Notes: generated by a model from the letters alone, not told the origin. DNA of 64,000 bases from Magnolia sinica (GCF_029962835.1 NC_080573.1:89337501-89401500), one strand, 5' to 3'; positions 48,125 through 59,046 are shown, counted from the first letter of the stretch. A program made the numbers and translations.

Positions 48125-50148
48125 TGTAAGTGTTATAGTTTTTATCCCTGTCTGTTGTCAAATTTGTGGTGCCAAAATCAATGTTATGTTATATATAACT
48201 TGCTTAAGTGAAGCTCTCTCAAGGATCAACATTCATGAACAAGCAAAGCTCACAAGTATAAGGATCAATCTTGAACGAAAGAACTGCTCACAAGACAAAA
48301 CTCAAGATCTTGAATGAAAGAACTGCTCACAAGACAAGACTCAAGCTGCAAGACTTCAAGAAGAGTTCAAGGCAGTTTGTACACTTTCAAGATTGAGCTA
48401 CATCAAGATTGAGCTACATCAAGGTTTGATCTACATTAAGACTTCAAGGCTCATACTTCAAGGTCTCAAGTTCCGAATGTTTCAATGTCCATACTTCAAG
48501 GTTAAGGTTTGATTGACCATAGGTTGACCTTAGAAGTAGGTCATTTCGGATACATAAACCGAATGTTTATTTTACATGTGATTGGTCTGTTCTTTGACTA
48601 GTCCTAGGTCTTCTTCGACTAGTCCTAGACTTGCTTCGACCAGTCTAAGATATTCCTCGACCAGTCGTGAGTTTGTTACAAATTCCGGATAAAATTTGTT
48701 AGCCTTCGACTAGTCCAGGAATCTGTTCGACCAGTCGTAGGAACAGTGTCGACTGATCTTCGACCAGTCGTACAATCTTCGACTTGAAGTCCAGCGAAGA
48801 TTTTCTGGACCTACGACCAGTCGAAGGAAACCTACGACCAGTCGTAGGTGACCTACGACCAGTCGTAGAACGGTCAAAGCATATCCCGCCGGATTTTTCA
48901 AATATCATATGGCTTCGACTAGTCGAAGAGCACTCTACAGTCGAAGACCCGATCTTCTCACCTATAAATAGTGCACGAATCTCGGAAGAAATTATCGATT
49001 TAATTAATTCATTCAAGCCAATCTTCGTCGAACTTCTGAGAGATAATTCTATGCTCCATCTAAGCTAAGTGTGCTTATTTAATATTCTCTTTCCTTAGCT
49101 TTATTTAATTGATTTTGTTTCTGCTATTCCAATCTGATTTGATAAGAGGAATTATTTCCTTTCTTTGGAATCAAAATCAATTAAGGCAAGCCCTATTTGG
49201 TTTAATTTAAAATCTATTAGAATTAGAACCATTGTAATCGAGTACTGGACATTGAACTTGGACATTCAATCATCTACTTTGATTTGGTTCTACCTGGCTG
49301 CTACAACGAAGAAGATATTCAGGTATTTTACATATTGTAAATTCCTTTCTATTATTTTGGTTTCTTTTAAGATTTGCCAGAAAAATCTTGTTATATTGGT
49401 TATCTGAGGAAAGCCAGGAAAACTCAGAAGTGGGGTTTTTTTAATTGTGTAAGCCCACATACAAAGACACAATTGTAAGGGTTTTGGGTGAACCTGGGAA
49501 AACCTATTTTTAGTGAACGCTAATATCCCCTGTGTGAGGATATTAGGAGTGGAGTAGCTTTTTGTGTGGCTGTTGTTTAACAGTTGGTGAACACACAGGC
49601 GAACCACTATAAACCCTTGTGTTTGATTGTTTTATTCTTCTAATTTTTTTATTCTTTTGTGGGATGTATGTTTGGTGGTGAATGTTGTAATTATTTAATT
49701 CAAGCATTGTGGGAATGTTGTAATAGTTTAGAATTTATTTTCTGCTATTCCTTTATCGCTTGATTTGCAATTTCATTTGAAAGTTGTTCCAGCAAGGTTG
49801 CCCTGCCATTTTTATGGTGTATGGCTGTCCCTAGAACAATACATTTTTTATTCAAGTTATTTCAATTCAGTTTGTATTTATTTTTTGTATTCCTCTTCGG
49901 TTTGAGACTTGATACAAAGATCTTTCTAGAAATAAGGTTGTCCTACCATAAACTCTGTTTTTGGTGTAAGGTTGTCCTTAGAACAACGTTTGTATCAACC
50001 TCTCAAGATCTGAATTTTGAGGTTATTTTAATTTACTGCATTGTGATTTACTTTGGCTATCATATTCTTTATTATTCCGCTGTTATAAGTTTTATTTGGC
50101 ACTGTCCTATTCACCCCCCCCTCTAGGACATATAACTTGGCCTTTTCA
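48125..50148 (+). repeat. Element 2, 5' LTR
   Basis: 2,024 bp. Palindrome array 48595-48955; TATAAATAG at 48963-48971. It has three consecutive CTACGACCAGTCG-type units (48811-48868), whereas the 3' LTR has two and element 1 has four, so unit number changes quickly. A local 'aagacaagactcaag/aactgctcac' duplication lies near 48280-48350 and is absent from the 3' LTR. Confidence 0.93.
48595..48955. promoter_or_regulatory. Palindrome array in U3 of element 2 (5' LTR)
   Basis: About twelve CGACYRGTC(G) cores ending with 'cttcgactagtcgaag', just ahead of the TATA box at 48963. Most copies are perfect: CGACCAGTCG or CGACTAGTC. Confidence 0.85.
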
Positions 50149-50150
50149 AG

Positions 50151-50163
50151 TGGTATCAGAGCC
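50151..50163 (+). promoter_or_regulatory. Primer-binding site, element 2
   Basis: TGGTATCAGAGCC, two bases after the LTR. It is the standard copia primer site matching the 3' end of initiator Met-tRNA. Confidence 0.95.
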
Positions 50164-50222
50164 TAATAGCTCTTTTTTATTCTTGGATTTAATTCCTGAG
50201 CTAACGATTTAAGCTATTTAAG

Positions 50223-51425
50223 ATGTCAAATTTTGATAGCCTTTCAGTCACAAGGCCTCCACCCTTTGATGGCTCCAACTATGCCTATTGGAAAGCCAGA
50301 ATGAGGATCTTCCTCAAATCAATGGATGAAAATGTGTGGCAAGCCACAGTGACTGAATGGAATCCTCCTATCATGGAAGTTACTGGGGTTGATGGTTCAA
50401 AATCTATGAAAGTCACACCATATTACCAATGGACCACTCTTCAGAAAAGTGAGAGTAGTGCAAATGCTAAAGCACTAAATGCAATTACTTGCGCACTATC
50501 ACCGGATGAGTTCAAAAGAATCATTTCCTGTGATACTGCAAAGCAAGCTTGGGATATATTAGAAATGACACACGAGGGTACTACATTTGTCAAAAAATCT
50601 AAAGTCCAACTCCTCACAACCAGATTTGAAGAAATTCATATGGAGGAAAATGAAATGTTTATGGACTTTTACACTAGATTGAATGACATTGTAAACTCAA
50701 TGTGGGGTCTTGGCGATAAAATCCTAGAAAGTAAAGTGTGTGCAAAAATACTACGCTTACTTCCTGAACGGTTCAATTCTAAAGTAACCGCGATCCAGGA
50801 ACTTCATGATACGGATAATATGAGGGTAGAAGAACTAGTTGGTTCACTACAAACCTATGAGTTAAACTTTAAAGCTCCTAAAGGAAAATCTATCGCACTA
50901 AAATCTTTTAAATGTAATTCAGAAGAAAATTCTGATTCAAGAAGATGATATGGCTCTTTTAGCTAAAAATTTTACAAGATTTTCAAAAGCAAGAAAAGGG
51001 TTAATTTTCAAAAATCAAATGACAAAAAGAAGTTTAGACCCAAATCTCAAAATCTTTGAAAGATAGTTAATGTTACAACTGTCTAGAATATGGGCACTTA
51101 GCAAATAGATGTCCTAAAAGGGACAAACCCAAGAAGAAGAGTATGTTGGCTACATGGGATGAATCATCTGATTCTGAAGGTTCTTCAAGAGTCTGAAACT
51201 GAGTCGGGCAATGAGGTTAAAGCTCTTATGACTCTAGCCAAATTCACATTTTCGGATAATGACTCTACAAGTCAAGAAAATCATAATATAGAATGTGAAA
51301 ATGAAGATGATCTTCAAGACGCTTACAATGCCCTATATAAGGAAAGTTGTAAAATTGCTGTCAAACTTAAAATTCAAAACAAAAGTTTTCTAAACTCAAA
51401 AATTGTTTTGAATCACTTGTCTTAG
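50223..51425 (+). pseudogene. gag of element 2, mostly readable
   Basis: The ATG at 50223 opens 241 codons: the copia N-terminal motif RPPPFDGSNYAYWKARM, then a UBN2-like capsid domain with LLTTRFEEIHMEENE and LLPERFNSKVTAIQEL. The frame breaks at 50932-50940, where AGATTCAAGAAG should match the CAGAAG of element 1, an extra A at a CAG site. Beyond it the CCHC knuckle (51071-51112) and a GNEVKALMTLAKF..acidic tail (51159-51425) remain. It would form the virus-like particle and package RNA in the cytoplasm. Breaks may be consensus errors. Confidence 0.88.
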
Positions 51426-51469
51426 AAAAATCACAAATTTCAGATTGTTTTGAAAAATCAAAATGCGAT

Positions 51470-54400
51470 TTGGAATTCAAAAACTCACTAATTGTTGATT
51501 TAAAATCTGAAATTGAGAATCTTAAAACTGAAGTATCTTCTCTTGTGAGTCTAAAGGACACATGGAAATATGCCCAAGGTGATCCAAAGTTAGAGAAACT
51601 TTTATCCGGATCTAGAAAATGTGGCGATCGATCTGGGTTGGGCTATGATAAAAATTTATCTCCTAAACAAATGTATACTCCTCCTATGTTTGTTAAAGGA
51701 GAGTCCTCAAACTCAAAAGGGAAAAGTACGTATCAAGATTTTTCTAAAAATTCAAAAACTTTTCAAAAACCTAGAAACAGCCATGTCAACTTTAATCAGA
51801 AACGAAATTCACTAGCTGAAAAGATAGTTGATTTACTCAAGGAGCTCTTAAAATCTAACTCTATAGGTCATTCCTACAAATGTACACAAAAGAAGACCAA
51901 CTATGTTCCTAAACCCAAAACAGTTATGAAATGGGTTCCTAAAGTAACCTGCTTGGCTGCTCACACTGCTTTCAAAGCAACAAGTCATTCAAAGTGGTAC
52001 CTAGATAGTGGATGCTCCAGGCATATGACAGGTGACAAAGCTTTATTCACCGATCTGAAAGATATGACTGATGGTTCAGTCACATTTGGTGATGGTAGCA
52101 ACTGCAAGATTATAGGCCAAGGTACGGTTCAACTTTTTAATCTTCCTGTGTTTAAAAATGTTTTATACGTTGAAGGCCTAAAGCACAACTTGCTTAGTAT
52201 ATCACAAATATGTGATAATAACCATAATGTTCGGTTTTCTAATCAAAGTTATGAAATACTAAACAATAAGGGTTCTGTAATATTAACTGGACGTAGAACG
52301 TCTGAAAATTGCTATATTATTAGTAAATCCAGCTCATCTAATCAAACATGTTACATGGTCCATACAGACGAGACTGACTTATGGCACAAACGTCTTGGAC
52401 ATGTACATTATCGAAATTTATATCGATTGAGCAAACGAGAACTTGTAAGAGGTTTACCCAAACTTCAGAAATTAGATAAAATATGTGGTGAGTGCCAGAT
52501 AGGCAAACAAACAAAGAACTCACACAAAAAGGTGAATTCAAATACCACATCAAGACCACTCGAACTTCTCCACATGGATCTGATAGGACCTACCAGAACG
52601 GAAAGTCGTGGTGGTAAAAAGTATATCCTGGTAATAGTTGATGACTTTACCAGATTCACTTGGGTAGTCTTCTTAAGGGATAAATCTGAAACCCTTGAAG
52701 AAGTAAGAAAAGTTCTCAAAAGGATTCAAACTGAAAAATCTTCTCAAATCAGTAAAATTCGTAGTGATCATGGATCTGAATTTGAGAATAGCAATTTCGA
52801 GAAGTTCTGTACCGACTAAGGAATATTACATGAATTCTCTGCTCCCAAAACTCCACAACAAAATGGAATTATAGAAAGAAAGAATAGGGTGCTTCAAGAA
52901 ATGGCTAACGTCATGTTGAATAGCATGAAGCTCTCTAAAAATCTTTGGGCTGAAGCAGTCAACACAGCTTGCTATATTATTAACCGAGTATACACTAGCA
53001 AAGATAATAATAAAACGGCTTACGAATTGTGGTTCAATAGAAAGCCTACTGTTAAATACTTTCGAGTTTTTGGCAACAAGTGCTATATTTTACGTGATCG
53101 TGAAAATTTGGGAAAGTTCGATACGAAGAGTGATGAAGGGATTTTTCTAGGATATTCTTTAAACAGTCGAGCTTATAGGGTCCTGAACAAAAGGACTGGT
53201 GTGATTCAAGAATCCATTAATGTAGTCATTGATGATCACTTAAACACACCAATTTCTAATTCAGATAATGATGAAGTACTAATCATTGATAAACCTGATA
53301 CTTCATCAAATCAGACTGAGAACTATTAAAGATCATCCAACCACACAAATTCTTGGAAACCCTCTCACCGGTGTTCGCACCGTAGACAACTTGAGGATAT
53401 ATGTAATTATGTATGTTTTACATCCCAAATTGAACCATCTAACGTAAAAGAAGCTCCTGCTGAAGAACCGGATTGTTGCGATGCAAGATGAACTCAACCA
53501 ATTCATAAGAAATGATGTTTGGTATCTCGTACCAAGACCTAAAGATAAACACATCATTGGAACAAAATGGATTTTCAAAAATAAGTCCGAATGTGGAAAT
53601 ATAATTAGAAACAAGGCTAGACTAGTGGTACAAGGTTATACTCAAATTGAAGGGATTGATTTTGATGAAACCTTTGCACCAGTAGCACGTCTTGAATCTA
53701 TCAGATATTTATATCCATTGCATGTTTTAAAAAGATAAAGATCTATCGATGGATGTGAAAAGTGCTTTTCTAAATGGCGATTTACATGAAGAAGTCTATG
53801 TTGAATAGCCAATGGGATTTGAAGATTCCAAAAATACTGATCATGTATATCGGCTTAAAAGGCACTTTATGGATTAAAACAAGCACCTAGGGCATGGTAT
53901 GAGAAACTAACAAAATTTCTTTTAAGTCATGATTTTCAAATGGGATCTGTTGATAAAACTCTGTTTGTTAAGAAACATAATGATCATATCTTACTTGACT
54001 ACTGAGTTTGCAGATTTGATGAAATCACAATTCGAAATGAGCATGGTTGGGGAATTGACTTATTTCCTTGGATTGCAAGTAAAGCAACAACTGAAGGAAT
54101 ATTCATTTCTCAATCTAAGTATGCCTTGAACCTAATCAAGAGATTTGGATTTGAAAATGGCAAAAATTTCGATACTCCTATGAGTACTACCCGAAACTAT
54201 CAAAAGAATCTAATGGTAAAAATGTTGACTCAAAACTTTATCGGAGTATGATTGGTAGTTTATTATATTTAAGTGTAGACCGATATTTCTCTAAGTGTTG
54301 GTATTTGCGCAAGATATCAATCGATCCAAAAGAATCTCACTTGATTCCTTGTCAAGCGAATTATTAGATATGTCGCAAATAGTAAATCTTGGTCTTTGGT

Positions 54401-54876
54401 ATCCTCATGAAACCAATGTCCAATTAGTTGGGTACTCGGACTGGGCTGGTAATCTAGATGATAGAAAATCAACCGGTGGTGGTTGTTTTTCATTGGAAAT
54501 TGTCTAGTTTCTGGTTTAGTAAGAAACAAAATTCTATATCACTTTCAACAACTGAAGCTGAGTATATGGTAATGCATGTACACAGCTTGTTTGGATGCAA
54601 CGAATGCTAAGTGATTATGGAATTAAACAGGATTCTATGTTATTACATTGTGATAATTCCAGTGCGATAAATATTTCAAAAAATCCTATTCAGCATTCTC
54701 GTACTAAGCACATTGACATTAGATTTCATTATATAAGGGAATTAGTAGAAGAAAAAGTTATATCTCTAGAATATATTCCTACTGAAGATCAACGAGCTGA
54801 CATTTTCACAAAACCTCTCGATAAAAGCAGGTTCAAAAAGATGAAATTTGATCTTGACATGTGTATTTTAAATTGA
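51470..54876 (+). pseudogene. pol of element 2 (PR-IN-RT-RNaseH), interrupted
   Basis: 51470-52819 is a single open piece with protease WYLDSGCSRHMTGD, the GAG-pre-integrase zinc motif (H-x..H, C-GEC), and the integrase core HMDLIGP and SDHGSEF. TAA at 52817-52819 interrupts an otherwise continuous frame (CAA in element 1), which then carries the third catalytic residue in NGIIERKN and runs to 53329. RT begins at 53481 ([34 protein letters not shown]), with a frameshift at 53727 and TAG at 53806. The YVDD region is deleted (junction near 54000, about 70 bp compared with element 1). RNase H end (HCDNSSAINISKNP, TKHIDIRFHYIRE) is open at 54595-54876. Confidence 0.9.
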
Positions 54877-54970
54877 TAATTTATGCCTTCTTGTATTATA
54901 GTGTATATATTTGCTAGATTAAATTCCATTTTTTTATTTATATTGCAAGAAATTTAAATTTTTGGGGTTT

Positions 54971-55040
54971 ATTCGACCAGTCGTGAGTATACACGACCAG
55001 TCGTACTACGACCAGTCGTAGATACCCACGACCAGTCATG
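54971..55040. promoter_or_regulatory. Palindrome cluster upstream of the third ORF, element 2
   Basis: Four close copies of the U3 palindrome: 'cgaccagtcgtgag', 'cgaccagtcgta', 'ctacgaccagtcgtag' and 'cgaccagtcatgg'. A related 'cttcgactcgtcgaac' lies at 55115. A TATATATT word lies about 70 bp before the cluster (54904). Position and content suggest a second regulatory region inside the element. Confidence 0.7.
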
Positions 55041-55059
55041 GAACACGGGTTCACTTCAA

Positions 55060-55334
55060 ATTAGGGATTTTTTCACTTTCTTCCTCATTTCTTCTTTCTT
55101 CTCCTTGGAGCTGAACTTCGACTCGTCGAACCCATCCTTCAAGTCCTTCAAGGTTAGTGTTCCAAATCCCGTTTTTCTTGCATATTTGTGTCTAGATTGT
55201 TTCCTTTTCTCTCTTAAAGCTTTCTATTTTAAAAATCTTTGAGATTTGGGGTTTAGATTTTGAAAAATCTGTTTTGAGCAAACCCACTTCTCAATCCTTT
55301 GCAACTTCCTATTTTCTTGAAATCCTTGTTGCAA
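55060..55334 (+). promoter_or_regulatory. 5'UTR-like leader with possible intron, third ORF of element 2
   Basis: Pyrimidine-rich stretch 'tcactttcttcctcatttc' then TCAAG|GTTAGTG near 55152, a good plant donor. T-rich sequence and AG-ending candidates follow before the ATG at 55335. It resembles a plant leader with a 5'UTR intron. Absent from element 1 because of the internal deletion. Confidence 0.5.
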
Positions 55335-56474
55335 ATGGCTTCTAGAGGTAGAAAAACTACTTCACGTGGTCCTTCTTCTTCCTCCAGATCGACCGCTATC
55401 TCTAAGCGTCATCTTCTTGTTCCTAATGATGATCCATCATATGTTAGGGACATTAGATCACGTAATGTTATCGTTGAACATCCTATTGATGTCAATCATA
55501 TTGCTCCTTTTGACATCCTTCCTATGCTTGAAGCTGTAGGTTGGGTTAACTTTTTGCATTGGGGTGGGCCTGCATACCGGTCCATTGCCCAATCCATGTT
55601 TACATGTATTAGTGCATTTTCACAGGATAATTTAACTTTTCAAATTTCTACTAGAGAAGGGCCATTTGACGTTAATCGTCATTTAATTTCAGCCCTTATG
55701 GAAATTCCTGTGAATGATGAGGGTATTCCAATTCATAATTTAACTGATAAACCCTCAATGGCTGAAAAACGCATGCTCACTAGAGACTTGTGCAACATGG
55801 ATGTTCAATGGACTCAAAAAGGGAATGCGCTCCCCGTAAGGTATTTGTTACCTAAATACAGAATTCTCCACAGAATCTTTGTGTCTAATCTGTATCCTCG
55901 TTCGGGTAATAAATCTGACTTGACTTCATTTATGGTTCGTATTATCCATGCTATCTCAAATGGTACTCAGATTTGTTTGCCATCCTTAATCTGTCATTTC
56001 ATTATTCAGTTTCGACTCCATCCTGGTCATAGTGACATTCCTTTTGCCTATTTTATGTCTGTATTGGCTACTCATATGTTAGTCGATATGCCTGTTGATG
56101 AGGCACCTATCCATCATCTGATCTTCAACAATACAAATATCAATAAGATGAAGTTGGATCTGCTTCCTGAACAAGGTGGTGGTGGTGATGGTGGTCATGA
56201 AGAAGCTGGTGTTGATATTAATATGGATGGCATTTTTGAGGAACTGGATTCTGACTCAGCTAATGATCCAGATTTTGTACCATCTGATGTTGATGCACGT
56301 CTGAGTGCATTAGAGGGAAAAGTTGAGGATATTAATGTTAAGTTGAAAAACATGTCTGTTGCTCATGATTTACAATTCAAGTACATACACAAATATCTTA
56401 GGTGCTTGAACAAAGGCATGCACCAACTTGATCCCTCTATTCCTGCTCCGTCATCAAGTTCTAGTTCTGACTAG
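55335..56474 (+). CDS. Extra ORF after pol (Sirevirus env-position ORF), intact, 379 aa
   Basis: I chose the ATG at 55335 (MASRGRKTTSRG); the frame extends 12 codons upstream but only with a TTG. The N-terminus (about 1-35) is basic and Ser/Arg-rich. Residues about 60-190 read like the 'putative plant transposon protein' domain of plant LTR elements: FLHWGGPAYRSIAQSMF, FQISTREGPFDVNRHLIS, LMEIP. A conserved block with HPGHSDIPFAYFMSVLATHM follows, then a Gly and acidic linker (EELDSDSANDPDF), a short coiled coil (DARLSALEGKVEDINVKL) and a Ser-rich tail. There is no signal peptide and no convincing membrane helix, so calling it an envelope protein would be unsupported. Function is unknown. It is the only fully open copia-encoded protein in the window. 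Confidence 0.85.
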   Translation: MASRGRKTTSRGPSSSSRSTAISKRHLLVPNDDPSYVRDIRSRNVIVEHPIDVNHIAPFDILPMLEAVGWVNFLHWGGPAYRSIAQSMFTCISAFSQDNLTFQISTREGPFDVNRHLISALMEIPVNDEGIPIHNLTDKPSMAEKRMLTRDLCNMDVQWTQKGNALPVRYLLPKYRILHRIFVSNLYPRSGNKSDLTSFMVRIIHAISNGTQICLPSLICHFIIQFRLHPGHSDIPFAYFMSVLATHMLVDMPVDEAPIHHLIFNNTNINKMKLDLLPEQGGGGDGGHEEAGVDINMDGIFEELDSDSANDPDFVPSDVDARLSALEGKVEDINVKLKNMSVAHDLQFKYIHKYLRCLNKGMHQLDPSIPAPSSSSSSD

Positions 56475-56704
56475 TTTTTATGAGACTTCTGGTCTGTAAT
56501 AACTTTATTACTTAGCACTTGACTGATTTTGAATTGGATTCTATCTATGTTTAATGCTGGATATTTGTTCTTGATGTAATATTTATTCTGGATATATGTG
56601 ATGCTATCTTGAGTATCTCTCTGACTCTTTTGCTATACTCTCTTACTTCCTCATGTTTCCTCTCATGACTTCCTTTATTTAGTTCTCCTTTGTCATATTG
56701 TGAC

Positions 56705-57069
56705 AAAAAGGGGGAGAATGGTTTGATCTTAATGTGATTATGAGAGGAGTAGCATTGGTTATGTTACTCAGGGGGAGTGGGGAGTCAAGGGGAGTATATG
56801 TTTGATCTAGAATATATGTTTGATCTTGTTGAATGAAACTGATTGAATGGTTTGATCTTAATGTAATTATGAGAGGAGTTGCATTGGTTATGTTACTCAG
56901 GGGGAGTGGGGAGTCAAGGGGAGTATATGTTTGATCCGGAATATATGTTTGATCTTGTTGAATGAAACTGGTTGAATGTTGAATATTGAATATTGATTTG
57001 CAGGTATTAACCAGTTGTTTTACTTTTGTTTGGTTATGTGTTTTGTCACTAATTTGACAAAGGGGGAGA
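56705..57069 (+). promoter_or_regulatory. Multiple polypurine tracts with a 129-bp tandem duplication, element 2
   Basis: AAAAAGGGGGAGA (56705-56717), then CAGGGGGAGTGGGGAG at 56769 and again at 56898 inside a 129 bp tandem duplication (56716-56844 and 56845-56973), then the LTR-adjacent AAAGGGGGAGA (57059-57069). The first and last sit on the 3' arm of TTTGTCA..TGACAAA hairpins. Element 1 has no such duplication. Confidence 0.88.
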
Positions 57070-57070
57070 T

Positions 57071-59046
57071 TGTAAGTGCTATAGTTTTTATCCCTGTCTG
57101 TTGTTAAATTTGTGGTGCCAAAATCAATGTTATGTTATATATAACTTGCTAATTAAGTGAAGCTCTCTCAAGGATCAACATTCATGAACAAGCAAAGCTC
57201 ATAATTACAAGGATCAATCTTGAATGAAAGAACTGCTCACAAGACAAGACTTAAGCTGCAAGACTTCAAGAAGAGTTCAAGGCAGTTTGTACACTTTCAA
57301 GATTGAGCTACATCAAGATTGAGCTACATCAAGGTTTGATCTATATCAAGACTTCAAGGCTCATACTTCAAGGTCTCAAGTTCCGAATGTTTCAATGTCC
57401 ATACTTCATGGTTAAGGTTTGATTGACCATAGGTTGACCTTAGAAGTAGGTCATTTCGGATACATAAACTGAATGTTTATTTTACATGTGATTGGTCTGT
57501 TCTTCGACTAGTCCTAGGTCTTCTTCGACTAGTCCTAGACTTGCTTCGACCAGTCTAAGATATTCCTCGACCAGTCGTGAGTTTGTTACAAATTCCGGAT
57601 AAAATCTGTTAGCCTTCGACTAGTCCAGGAATCTGTTCGACCAGTCGTAGGAACAGTGTCGACTGATCTTTGACCAGTCGTACAATCTTCGACTCGAAGT
57701 CTAGCGAAGATTTTCTGGACCTACGACCAGTCGTAGGTGACCTATGACCAGTCGTAGAACGGTCAAAGCATATCCCGCCGGATTTTTCAAATATCTGTTA
57801 TGGCTTCGACTAGTCGAAGAGCACTCTAGACCAGGCGAAGACCCGATCTTCTCACCTATAAATAGTGCACGAATCTCAGAAGAAATTATCAATTTAATTA
57901 ATTCATTCAAGCCAATCTTCGTCGAACTTCTGAGAGATAATTCTGTGCTCCATCTAAGCTAAGTGTGCTTATTTAATATTCTCTTTCCTTAGCTTTATTT
58001 AATTGATTTTGTTTCTGCTATTCCAATCTGATTTGATAAGAGGAATTATTTCCTTTCTTTGGAATCAAAATCAATTAAGGCAAGCCCTATTTGGTTTAAT
58101 TTAAAATCTATTAGAATTAGAACCATTGTAATCGAGTACTAGACATTGAACTTGGACATTCAATCATCTACTTTGATTTGGTTCTACCGGGCTGCTACAA
58201 CGAAGGAGATATTCAGTTATTTTACATATTGTAAATTCCTTTCTATTATTTTGGTTTCTTTTAAGATTTGCCAGAAAAATCTTGTTATATTGGTTATCTG
58301 AGGAAAGCCAGGAAAACTCAGAAGTGGGGTTTTTTTAATTGTGTAAGCCCACATACAAAGACACAATTGTAAGGGTTTTGGGTGAACCTGGGAAAACCTA
58401 TTTTTAGTGAACGCTAATATCCCCTGTGTGAGGATATTAGGAGTGGAGTAGCTTTTTGTGTGGCTGTTGTTTAACAGTTGGTGAACACACAGGCGAACCA
58501 CTATAAACCCTTGTGTTTGATTGTTTTATTCTTCTAATTTTTAATTATTCTTTTGTGGGATGTATGTTTGGTGGTGAATGTTGTAATTATTTAATTCAAG
58601 CATTGTGGGAATGTTGTAATAGTTTAGAATTTATTTTCTGCTATTCCTTTATCGCTTGATTTGCAATTTCATTTGAAAGTTGTTCTAGCAAGGTTGCCCT
58701 GCCATTTTTATGGTGTATGGCTGTCCCTAGAACAATACATTTTTTATTCAAGTTATTTCAATTCAGTTTGTATTTATTTTTTTTGTATTCCTCTTCGGTT
58801 TGAGACTTGATAGAAAGATCTTTCTAGAAATAAGGTTGTCCTACAATAAACTCTGTTTTTGGTGTAAGGTTGTCCTTAGAACAACGTTTGTATCAACCTC
58901 TCAAGATCTGAATTTTGAGGTTATTTTAATTTACTGCATTGTGATTTACTTTAGCTATCATATTCATTTTAATTCCGCTGTTATAAGTTTTTATTTGGCA
59001 CTGTTCTATTCACCCCCCCTCTAGGACATATAGCTTGGCCTTTTCA
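57071..59046 (+). repeat. Element 2, 3' LTR
   Basis: 1,976 bp. Palindrome array 57500-57840 with one fewer unit than the 5' LTR; TATAAATAG at 57857-57865. Ends GGCCTTTTCA followed by the CTCCT duplication. Very close to the 5' LTR by eye, so insertion was fairly recent. Confidence 0.93.

Larger units (their letters stand above)
48125..59046 (+). mobile_element. Ty1/copia (Sirevirus-like) retrotransposon 2, 10.92 kb
   Basis: LTRs at 48125-50148 and 57071-59046, same family as element 1. Perfect 5 bp target duplication CTCCT (48120-48124 and 59047-59051). Order: LTR, Met-tRNA-type primer site, gag, pol, palindrome cluster and leader, intact third ORF, polypurine tracts, LTR. Gag and pol contain frameshifts, an integrase stop, an RT stop and loss of the YVDD region. 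As assembled it is non-autonomous for reverse transcription, but its third ORF is complete. Confidence 0.95.

Noticed and set aside
46379..49607. Conserved minus-strand frames of 94-105 codons in the copia LTRs (also 58217-58501)
   Set aside because: They recur because the LTRs are repeated, not because of protein selection. They run antisense to U5, vary by frameshift among copies and match no family.
55335..56474. True envelope glycoprotein
   Set aside because: Position fits the env-like ORF of Sireviruses, but no signal peptide, transmembrane helix or cleavage site is visible.
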